This document shows, in pieces, positions 1-5,529 of a DNA stretch of 7,495 nucleotides (position 1 is the stretch's first letter; every line of letters begins with the position of its first letter). The position numbers and the translations under genes are program-made. The stretch covers positions 1 through 7,495 of the forward strand of contig CALIWP010000269.1 of NCBI GenBank assembly GCA_938046705.1, written 5' to 3'. The DNA comes from an uncultured Campylobacter sp. (lineage in GTDB: Bacteria; Campylobacterota; Campylobacteria; Campylobacterales; Campylobacteraceae). The notes beneath the pieces were generated by a model. The model saw only the letters and a list, made by a program, of their open reading frames with translations, was not told where the DNA came from and made no database searches.

Positions 1-147
1 CTCTTGCAGTTCTTTTTGGATTTCTTCTTTGCTTTTTGAAGCTTGCATTTGCTCGTTCGCCAAATTCGTCTTAGCGGTTTTATCTGCAGGAGCTAAGTTT
101 GACTTGAAATTTGCCGTAGAAATGTTTAAATTTGAGCCGCTTATCAT
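1..147 (-). CDS. Unrecognised small hydrophilic protein, N-terminal part, probable late flagellar-regulon gene (partial)
   Basis: The first 49 codons of a minus-strand gene are present; the rest lies beyond position 1. The ATG at 147-145 is preceded by AAAGGA (153-158) at a 5-nt spacing, and the frame is open to the window edge. The visible protein begins MISGSNLNISTANFKSNLAP and continues into a Lys/Glu/Gln-rich stretch (about residues 33-49) likely to be helical. It has no signal peptide or membrane segment. The Ser/Asn/Thr-rich start resembles small proteins exported or controlled by the flagellar system, but I cannot name the family. The strongest functional clue is the sigma-28 type promoter immediately upstream, which suggests expression with flagellin-class genes. 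FlgM, FlaG or a flagellar co-expressed determinant are possibilities, none supported by a motif in the visible part. Confidence 0.75.
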   Translation of the reverse strand, partial: MISGSNLNISTANFKSNLAPADKTAKTNLANEQMQASKSKEEIQKELQE

Positions 148-175
148 TTTAATCCTTTAAAACGAGTTTTAAGCT

Positions 176-202
176 ATATCGGCAAATTTGAGAAAAAATT
201 TA
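176..202 (-). promoter_or_regulatory. Sigma-28 (FliA) type promoter
   Basis: Read on the minus strand, TAAA (202-199) is followed by exactly 15 nt and then GCCGATAT (183-176). The classical sigma-28 consensus is TAAA-N15-GCCGATAA, and the Campylobacter FliA -10 core is usually given as CGATWT, which CGATAT fits. The expected transcript start is near 169, giving a leader of about 20 nt that contains the AAAGGA ribosome binding site of the gene starting at 147. The element and spacing are seen directly; use by FliA is inferred. Confidence 0.75.
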
Positions 203-329
203 GGGTAAAGATAAGAAAGGCTATCAAATTTAGTCCCCGTTTCGAGAGCTGAATTTGATCCAAATTTGACGGATTGCCAAATTTTAACAAAACAATTAGC
301 GAAAGTATTTTAAGATGGATTTAAATGCT

Positions 330-389
330 GCTACGAAAATTTTGTCCCAAGACTAGGCATGTAGTCTGTCGCAGGGAAAATTTTCTAGC
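330..389. repeat. Long imperfect inverted repeat / hairpin between the exporter operon and the sigma-28 gene
   Basis: The outer arms are GCTA (330-333), bulged C, GAAAATTTT (335-343), GT, CCC (346-348), pairing with GGG (374-376), AAAATTTTC (377-385), TAGC (386-389). Inside them AGACTA (350-355) and TAGTCT (362-367) pair around a 6-nt loop. That makes about 22 possible base pairs in 60 nt. It lies 36 nt past the stop of the YjjB-like gene, so it could end that operon's transcript. However, it lacks a long U-run after a GC stem, so a structured RNA or protein-binding site is also possible. It is nearly symmetric and could act on both strands. Confidence 0.6.
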
Positions 390-394
390 TCATT

Positions 395-415
395 TTAAAG
401 ACGCTTAAAAGACGC
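395..415. repeat. Short tandem direct repeat TTAAAGACGC / TTAAAAGACGC
   Basis: Two adjacent copies, TTAAAGACGC (395-404) and TTAAAAGACGC (405-415), differ by one inserted A. They sit between the YjjB-like stop codon and the large inverted repeat. No function can be read from the sequence. Confidence 0.5.
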
Positions 416-425
416 CGCGCAAAAT

Positions 426-953
426 TTACTTTTCGCTAGGCTTTCTCGTCGCCAGATCGCACTTGGCACCTCTAGTTATCATCAAGGACTGATCGTAAAA
501 TAAAATAAGCACCACCGAAACGCCCACGCCAAGAGCTAGCGAGACCGTCGTGGTCGTGATCGCGTTATCGAAAAATATGATTAGGTATTCGTTTTTCTTA
601 GCGATATCAGGCTCGTTTAGAAACGAAAACAGCGCCAAAATGCCCTTATACGCGTAAACTCCTGGCACCATCGGCAAAAGCGCCGGAAATGCGATGATCT
701 CGGCGGGCACTTTGAGCCGTTTGGCAAAGAGCATACCTAAAATCCCGCTTAAAAATGAGACGATGAGAGTGGCGACGCTGATGTTAAAAAATCCCATCTG
801 CATGATCCAAAAGCGGCTAGCGTGCGCAAAAGCCGCAAGTAGCGCGCAAAATGCGAGAGTCCTTTTTGGCGGAGAGCTAGCGTAGGCAAAGCCAAGCCCC
901 GCCACCGCGGCAAAAGCGCCGTCTATAAGAGTCGCAGTAAAAAGCTCAAACAT
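426..953 (-). CDS. ThrE-family exporter, small subunit (YjjB-like)
   Basis: This is an inner-membrane protein of 175 residues and the small partner of a two-part ThrE-type exporter. It is nearly all hydrophobic helices (about residues 3-25, 30-48, 52-75, 85-110 and 125-155). It carries the family's conserved middle segment, seen here as PALLPMVPGVYAYKGI (compare PMFPGISAY in E. coli YjjB), and an early Ala/His/Ser/Arg segment (AFAHASRFWIM). I start it at the ATG at 953, not at an in-frame ATG at 968, because GGAG (961-964) lies 7 nt before 953 and no comparable site precedes 968. The start overlaps the end of the YjjP-like gene as ATGTTTGA, so translation is probably coupled. Corynebacterium ThrE is a fusion of both halves and exports threonine/serine; E. 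coli YjjPB has been reported as a succinate exporter. The substrate here is unknown. Confidence 0.88.
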   Translation of the reverse strand: MFELFTATLIDGAFAAVAGLGFAYASSPPKRTLAFCALLAAFAHASRFWIMQMGFFNISVATLIVSFLSGILGMLFAKRLKVPAEIIAFPALLPMVPGVYAYKGILALFSFLNEPDIAKKNEYLIIFFDNAITTTTVSLALGVGVSVVLILFYDQSLMITRGAKCDLATRKPSEK

Positions 954-1728
954 GTAAAATCTCCGCATTGCTAAGCGAGAGCGTGATATAGACGCCCACT
1001 GCTATGCAAAGTATCAGGATACCCGTGCTCACGGCTCTGCTGATGCCCACAAGTGTGTTGTCGTTTATGATATCAAAGACCGAGTTTATGAGAAAAACGC
1101 CCGGCATCAAAAACAGTATCGACGAACCGATCGCCACGTCGCTAGTGTGCGTAAAGCCGTAAAATACGCCAAGATAGGCGATAAAAGAGACCACAAACGA
1201 GACCAAAACGTACTGGATTTTTAAATTTACGCCCATTTTAGCAAGCGCAAATCTAAGGCTATATCCCACGAGCGTCGCGAAAAATACGCAAGCTACCGAG
1301 CCCATATCGCCGCCAAAAAGCTTGCAAAACGCCGCATTTGCAAGGCTTATTAAAATAAGCGAGCTTGCAAATTTATTCGCTCCTATTCGCATGACGCCAT
1401 CAAACTGCTCTTTGGCCTCGTCTAAGCTCAAATTTTCGTCCAAGATCCGCCAGCTAAGCGACGAAAGCTCGGAAATACGGTTAAAGCTCACCTGCCCTAT
1501 CGGGATCTTTTTCACGTAGGTTCGGCGCAGGGAGTTGTCGGCCGAGTCCATGACGCTAATGGTAAAATACTTCACGAAAATCGTCACGCTAACGTCGTAG
1601 CCGTAGCGCCTAGCCACGCGGTCTACGCACTTTTCGACGCGCGCGGTGTAGGTGCCCGCACTCACCATCGCACTCGTGTAGTCAGAGAGAAAATCGGTTA
1701 AAATTTGGATATCGGGCTTCGCGCTCAT
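946..1728 (-). CDS. ThrE-family exporter, large subunit (YjjP-like, DUF1212)
   Basis: This 260-residue protein has a soluble N-terminal half (about 1-115) and a membrane half with about five helices (118-137, 143-163, 170-190, 200-217, 229-252). The N-terminal part matches the ThrE/DUF1212 domain: an early SAGTYTARVE segment and a small beta region. The membrane part carries recognisable family blocks: ANAAFCKLFGGD (130-141; E. coli YjjP has a similar AxxCFCKLxxGG) and FLMPGVFLINSVFDI (206-220). It should pair with the YjjB-like protein encoded next to form one exporter. The start at 1728 overlaps the stop of the DUF4149 gene as ATGA. No good Shine-Dalgarno sequence precedes it, so it probably depends on coupled translation. 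The exported compound is not readable from sequence; serine/threonine or C4-dicarboxylates are the family precedents. Confidence 0.9.
   Translation of the reverse strand: MSAKPDIQILTDFLSDYTSAMVSAGTYTARVEKCVDRVARRYGYDVSVTIFVKYFTISVMDSADNSLRRTYVKKIPIGQVSFNRISELSSLSWRILDENLSLDEAKEQFDGVMRIGANKFASSLILISLANAAFCKLFGGDMGSVACVFFATLVGYSLRFALAKMGVNLKIQYVLVSFVVSFIAYLGVFYGFTHTSDVAIGSSILFLMPGVFLINSVFDIINDNTLVGISRAVSTGILILCIAVGVYITLSLSNAEILHV
961..964 (-). promoter_or_regulatory. Ribosome binding site GGAG that decides the YjjB-like start
   Basis: On the minus strand GGAG is followed by 7 nt and then the ATG at 953. It lies inside the last codons of the YjjP-like gene. It favours this start over the in-frame ATG five codons earlier (968), which has no purine-rich site at suitable spacing. 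Confidence 0.7.
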
Positions 1729-2192
1729 TTTTCGGCGGTTTTAAATTTGATAAAAAATAAAGCGAACTGCGCAAACAGCATCAGCTTCATCGTCCACTCG
1801 CTAGCCGCGTGCATCTGCCTAAACTCGGCCGTCTGCGTCGCCGCCTCGCCAGCCGTCTGCGCGTCCATGACGAAAGGCGTGAAGTAAAACACGAACGAGA
1901 GCGCGAGGGCTAAATTTATCGCGCAGAGCATATTCGCGCTAAATTTGACGGCAAATTTGACGCTAGATCTAAACGATGCAAGCTCGTAAAGTGCGGCTAT
2001 AACGCTAACGGCTAGCAAGGCGTAGTTAAATTTAACAAATATCGTAGCCATCAGTTTGCCGCTTTGAAACTGCGTAAGTACGCCCTCGCCAAGTATGCTC
2101 TGCGGATAAAAAATCGTCGGCGCAACCAGAACGCCCAGAGCCAGCTCCGTGCCGATGAGCGCACCAAGAAGTAAAAAATAAACGCTTTTCAT
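1725..2192 (-). CDS. DUF4149 family (TMEM205-like) integral membrane protein
   Basis: This 155-residue membrane protein has four predicted helices at about 3-28, 50-72, 85-107 and 131-150. The arrangement matches DUF4149: an N-terminal G-x-E-x-x-x-G helix ending in a Pro-Ile-Phe segment (VAPTIFYP, 23-30), a GKLMATIFVKFNY block (45-57), and a conserved Met-His (127-128) just before the last helix. The biochemical function of bacterial members is unknown. The ATG at 2192 has a good ribosome binding site, AAGGA (2198-2202), 5 nt upstream. The gene opens a three-gene unit with the YjjP/YjjB-like exporter, and its stop codon overlaps the next start by 4 nt. That placement suggests a membrane role linked to the exporter, but this is inference. 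Confidence 0.82.
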   Translation of the reverse strand: MKSVYFLLLGALIGTELALGVLVAPTIFYPQSILGEGVLTQFQSGKLMATIFVKFNYALLAVSVIAALYELASFRSSVKFAVKFSANMLCAINLALALSFVFYFTPFVMDAQTAGEAATQTAEFRQMHAASEWTMKLMLFAQFALFFIKFKTAEK

Positions 2193-2229
2193 GATTTTCC
2201 TTTTTTTGATTTACCGCACGCATTTTAGG

Positions 2230-2238
2230 GTTATAGCA
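2230..2238 (-). promoter_or_regulatory. Candidate extended -10 promoter for the DUF4149-yjjPB unit
   Basis: The minus strand reads TGCTATAAC (2238-2230), an extended -10 (TGnTATAAT) with one mismatch. It would start a transcript near 2223 with a leader of about 30 nt. No convincing -35 box lies 17 nt upstream, which is normal for Campylobacter housekeeping promoters. The 155-bp gap (2193-2347) after prmC is the natural place for this operon's promoter. Confidence 0.45.
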
Positions 2239-2347
2239 TTTAAAATTCGCTAAATTTGAGCAAGAAGGGCGGAAATTTGAGAGCTATAAATTCGACGCAA
2301 GCTGGGGCAAATTTGGTTTTTCGCCAAAGCACAAACCGCGCGCAAAT

Positions 2348-3196
2348 TTAGAAATTTGCAAATATATTTCGCGCGACGAATCCGCGGTCAAATCCCGCTA
2401 AATCCTTGTAAAACTCCGCCTCAAACCCGTTAAATTTAAGCGCGTTTTGCATACTTTCTCGCTGATCGTAGCCCATCTCGCAGGCTAGGTATTTTACGCC
2501 GCGATTTTTAGCGACGAGGATAATGTTTTTTAAGATCTCATCGCCCGCCGCGCCGCCAAAAAGTGCCTCGTGCGGCTCGTTTAGTACGAATTTATCAAGC
2601 TCGTAGTCCCGCGCGATATATGGCGGATTTGAAACTAGCAGATCAAACTGCCCGTAAATTTGATCCAGATACGCGCATTTTACGAACTCTATCCTATCCT
2701 CTACGCCAAATTTCGCGGCGTTCTCGCGAGCTAAATTTAACGCATCGTCGCTGATATCGGAGGCTATGATTTTAGCGTTTGAATTTAGCGCGAGACAGAT
2801 GCTGATTATCCCGCCTCCCGCGCCTATCTCGGCAACTAGCGGCGACCCCTTTCGCGCTGGCAAATTTGATAAAATCTCAAGCGATTTTTCGACTAAAATT
2901 TCAGTCTCGGGGCGCGGGATCAAAACGCCCTTTTTTGCGTTAAAGCTAAGTCCGTAAAAGCCCGCCTCGCCCGTGATATACTCTAGCGGCTCGTGATTTG
3001 CGAAGCGCTTTACGAGCGCGAAAAATCCGTCCGCATCATCAAGCTCGTGGTTTAAATTTAAAAATATCCATTCGATTTTTACGCCAAGATGCCGCATCAA
3101 AAGCGCCTTGACTACGCGCGCCGGATTTGCGCCGTTTATCTCGCACGCTGGAGCTATCTGCGAGGCGGCGGCTTTTAGCGCGTCATTTACCGTCAT
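2348..3196 (-). CDS. prmC: PrmC (HemK), release-factor glutamine N5-methyltransferase
   Basis: This cytosolic methyltransferase transfers a methyl group from S-adenosylmethionine to the glutamine of the GGQ motif in peptide-chain release factors, improving termination. At 282 residues it is full length (E. coli about 277). An N-terminal helical substrate-recognition domain (about 1-85) precedes the Rossmann-fold domain. Diagnostic motifs are PRPETEILVE (94-103), the SAM-binding loop VAEIGAGGGIISI (121-133), the acidic end of strand 2 at SDIS (146-149), and the catalytic NPPY (190-193), which holds the target glutamine amide. EPHEALFGG (207-215) is also typical. The ATG at 3196 overlaps the end of the upstream M48 protease gene by 14 nt in a different frame. 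GGA sits very close to the start, so coupling is likely. It is the last gene of the four-gene unit. Confidence 0.96.
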   Translation of the reverse strand: MTVNDALKAAASQIAPACEINGANPARVVKALLMRHLGVKIEWIFLNLNHELDDADGFFALVKRFANHEPLEYITGEAGFYGLSFNAKKGVLIPRPETEILVEKSLEILSNLPARKGSPLVAEIGAGGGIISICLALNSNAKIIASDISDDALNLARENAAKFGVEDRIEFVKCAYLDQIYGQFDLLVSNPPYIARDYELDKFVLNEPHEALFGGAAGDEILKNIILVAKNRGVKYLACEMGYDQRESMQNALKFNGFEAEFYKDLAGFDRGFVARNIFANF

Positions 3197-4388
3197 TTTC
3201 CAGCTCGTTTATACGCTCAAAGAGACTTGGGTGCGAGTGATAGAAGAAAGTGTAGAGCGGATGAGCCTTCGGGAAGGCCTTGTTTTCGGAGCCCAGCTTT
3301 TTTAGCGCGCTTATCATGTCGGCCTTGTTTGAAACCTCGCCAGCGAATTTATCGGCGCCAAATTCGTTCGCGCGGCTAAAATACGAGCTCACCGGCGAAA
3401 ATAAAAACCCGAAAATCGGCGAAAAAAGCAGCAAAAACACGATCACTCCGCCGCCTCCGCTATGAAGCCCCAGCGCCTGATACGCCGCGTCTGGGATGTT
3501 GCCGAATATAAAAAACATCGCAAAAAGCATAACCGCACTCAGGGCAATCATTTTTAGGATATCTTTGTGCTTAAAGTGCCCGAGTTCATGCCCCAAAACG
3601 GCGATTATCTCGGCAAGACTTAGTTTTTTAACTAGCGTGTCGAAAAGCACCACGCGCTTAGTCGTGCCAAGGCCGCCAAAATAGGCGTTTAGACGGTTAT
3701 CGCGCTTGCTGGCGTCTATCGTAAAAACGCCGCTACTTTTAAACCCGCACTGCGCTAAAAGCCCTTCTATACGGCTTTTTAGCTCGCCCTCTTCTAGCGG
3801 CTGCATTTTGTTAAAGATAGGCGCGATGAGCGTCGGATAGATGAGATTTATCACGAGCGCGACTCCAAAGCTCAGCAAAAATGCCCAAAACCACCAAAAA
3901 TCGCCCAAAAATCCAATGCAAAGCAGCACCAGCCATACAAACAGCGTGCCAAACACCAGCGTTAGTGCGAGCGTTTTAAGTAGATCAAGCACAAAAATTT
4001 TAGGCGTTACGTTTGAAAAGCCGAGCCTTTTGTCTTTGACGAAGGTTTCGTAGATATTTAGCGGTAGCTCCAGCAGCGACGAGATGATCAAAAAGCTCAT
4101 CACAAAGATGATATGATCTCGCAGTTCTCCCGTTTTATAGGCGCTCTCATACAGCTCGCCAAGCCCCCAGCACGCCCACATCACAAATATCGCAGCGTGA
4201 TAAAACAGGCTCGCTATCTCAAATTTTTGATTCGTTATCGCGGCCGCGGCGGCGGTTTCGTATTCATTCTGCTCTAGCACGACGGCGGGCTTTTTAGCCT
4301 CCGCGCGGATAAAGTTTATCTGCAATATCGCCAAAATCGCCTTTGCGGCAATGTAAAAAAAGTAAATACCAAGCAAAAAATAAAACAT
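3183..4388 (-). CDS. Ste24-like M48 family membrane zinc metalloprotease
   Basis: This 401-residue multi-pass membrane protein resembles CAAX prenyl protease 1 (Ste24, M48A) rather than the shorter HtpX (about 290 residues). Hydrophobic helices lie near 1-22, 62-80, 93-112, 135-162, 166-188, 278-298 and 314-332. The zinc motif HELGH is at 267-271. The third ligand is probably Glu342 in NEFGAD (341-346), followed by the family Asp346. LNAYFGGL (233-240) plus KRVVLFDTLV (244-253) and the C-terminal SHPSLFERI (385-393) are further Ste24 hallmarks. Bacteria generally lack prenylated CAAX substrates, so its likely role is quality control or processing of membrane proteins. The ATG at 4388 has TAAGGA (4394-4399), which overlaps the stop codon of the preceding gene. 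To my recollection a similar protease sits beside the prmC/hemK gene in other Campylobacterota. Confidence 0.93.
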   Translation of the reverse strand: MFYFLLGIYFFYIAAKAILAILQINFIRAEAKKPAVVLEQNEYETAAAAAITNQKFEIASLFYHAAIFVMWACWGLGELYESAYKTGELRDHIIFVMSFLIISSLLELPLNIYETFVKDKRLGFSNVTPKIFVLDLLKTLALTLVFGTLFVWLVLLCIGFLGDFWWFWAFLLSFGVALVINLIYPTLIAPIFNKMQPLEEGELKSRIEGLLAQCGFKSSGVFTIDASKRDNRLNAYFGGLGTTKRVVLFDTLVKKLSLAEIIAVLGHELGHFKHKDILKMIALSAVMLFAMFFIFGNIPDAAYQALGLHSGGGGVIVFLLLFSPIFGFLFSPVSSYFSRANEFGADKFAGEVSNKADMISALKKLGSENKAFPKAHPLYTFFYHSHPSLFERINELENDGK

Positions 4389-4396
4389 ATTTTTCC

Positions 4397-5524
4397 TTAA
4401 ATTTTATAAAGACTAAAGCAGCCGTAGTCGGTGCGCACGGCCAAAAATTCCTCGCCGTTTATGCGCTCAAATTTCGCCTCGCAGCGTTTCACGACGTGTG
4501 AAAGCTCAAAGCTAAGCTGCAAATTTCCGCTTTTTAGATCGACGATGCGAGCCTTGTTGTAGGTTATTAACGCCAGCCTCAAACCGTCCGCGCCGATGCA
4601 AAACTCGTCCGCCTTGGCGTATTCGCCCTGCAACCACGCGGGCTTAAGTCGTTCGCCGCTTGCGGTATCGAGGCAAACTAGCTTGCCCGTGTAGCGCTCC
4701 TTGCCTAACGCCGAACCGTCCGCTAGAAAGCAAATTTTATCAAAAATGCCGAAATTGCCTCTGATCTCGTTTAAAATTTCACCATTTAGCGTGTTTAAAA
4801 TTTTAATCTCGTTTTGCTTGCAATGAAGCGCTAGCCGCGTGCCGTCAGCGTCGAGCGCGGCACACAAGATCGGCGTGTAGTTTTTCATTTCGGATTTATA
4901 CTCGACCAGAGGTGAAATCTCGCCGCCTCGCAAAGTAAAAATTTGACCAAACATAGCAAACGCCGCCGTATCTTTCGCAGCGCAAACGAAGCTAGTGAAT
5001 TCTTTGCTATTTTTAAAGCTTAACCCTTGAGAAAGATCGTTAAATTCGCCGCTCGATGGATCAAATTTGAATATAAAATGATCCAGGTCCAAAAGCAAAA
5101 TTTTGCCCGCGCGCTCAGCCTGCCATGCAAGCGGCTTTGGCAGGATGATATCACCCTTTATCGCCCCGTCCGTGCCCAGCCTAGTTAGAAAATCCACCGA
5201 GTCCTCTTCTTTGTAACCGCCGCATTTATAGACGAAAAACTCGCCTTCTGCGCCCGCAAATGCTAGCGCGCCCGTGTATCCGCCGCCGATGTAGACGTGT
5301 AAACTTGCCTCGCCCGCTTTTGCGTCGCTGTTTTGCAGGACGTAGCCTTTTTTCAAGCTCTCCCACTCCTTTTTCACGCAGGCTTTTTGCGCTTCATCCG
5401 CGCTTGCAAACTCCTTTTGCGTCTGCCTAGTTTTGCCATTTTTGGTGCTCTGGCTAGCTAAAATTTGACCTTCTACGCGCAAATTTAGACGATCGCCGTT
5501 AGCTAAATTTATAAGACTTTTCAT
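4397..5524 (-). CDS. WGR-like domain plus predicted seven-bladed beta-propeller protein
   Basis: This 375-residue protein has no signal peptide or membrane helix and is probably cytosolic. Residues 1-64 resemble a WGR domain: a short beta region, then GKTRQTQKEFASADEAQKAC (30-49) and a helix ending in KKGYV (58-62), very like the WGR ending F-x-S-x-x-E-A-x(n)-K-K-G-Y. The name-giving Trp-Gly-Arg is absent, so it is a divergent member. From about 75 to the end I count seven repeats of roughly 40 residues, each ending in a short strand with a Gly turn (examples LNTLNGEI, LDTASGERL, VDLKSGNL), as in WD40/YVTN-type propellers. The function is unknown; binding of protein or nucleic acid is plausible. 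The ATG at 5524 is 5 nt after the symporter's stop, with a weak AAAG (5533-5536). A TTG one codon earlier is less likely. Confidence 0.8.
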   Translation of the reverse strand: MKSLINLANGDRLNLRVEGQILASQSTKNGKTRQTQKEFASADEAQKACVKKEWESLKKGYVLQNSDAKAGEASLHVYIGGGYTGALAFAGAEGEFFVYKCGGYKEEDSVDFLTRLGTDGAIKGDIILPKPLAWQAERAGKILLLDLDHFIFKFDPSSGEFNDLSQGLSFKNSKEFTSFVCAAKDTAAFAMFGQIFTLRGGEISPLVEYKSEMKNYTPILCAALDADGTRLALHCKQNEIKILNTLNGEILNEIRGNFGIFDKICFLADGSALGKERYTGKLVCLDTASGERLKPAWLQGEYAKADEFCIGADGLRLALITYNKARIVDLKSGNLQLSFELSHVVKRCEAKFERINGEEFLAVRTDYGCFSLYKI

Positions 5525-5529
5525 CAAAT

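Noticed and set aside
315..356. Plus-strand 13-codon peptide frame running into the inverted repeat
   Set aside because: Only a weak AAG precedes the ATG, and such short frames are expected by chance; there is no promoter evidence.
2032..2223. Minus-strand 63-codon frame overlapping the DUF4149 gene start
   Set aside because: It is a different frame over a clear membrane-protein gene with a good start site; the peptide looks like a shadow translation.
2312..2328. Hairpin TTTGG / CCAAA downstream of prmC as a terminator
   Set aside because: The stem is only 5 bp and the following minus-strand sequence has just three T's, so it is too weak to call.
3183..4388. Annotation as HtpX
   Set aside because: The protein is about 100 residues longer than HtpX and has Ste24-type blocks (NAYFGGL, KRVVLFDTL, NEFGAD), so the Ste24-like M48 label fits better.
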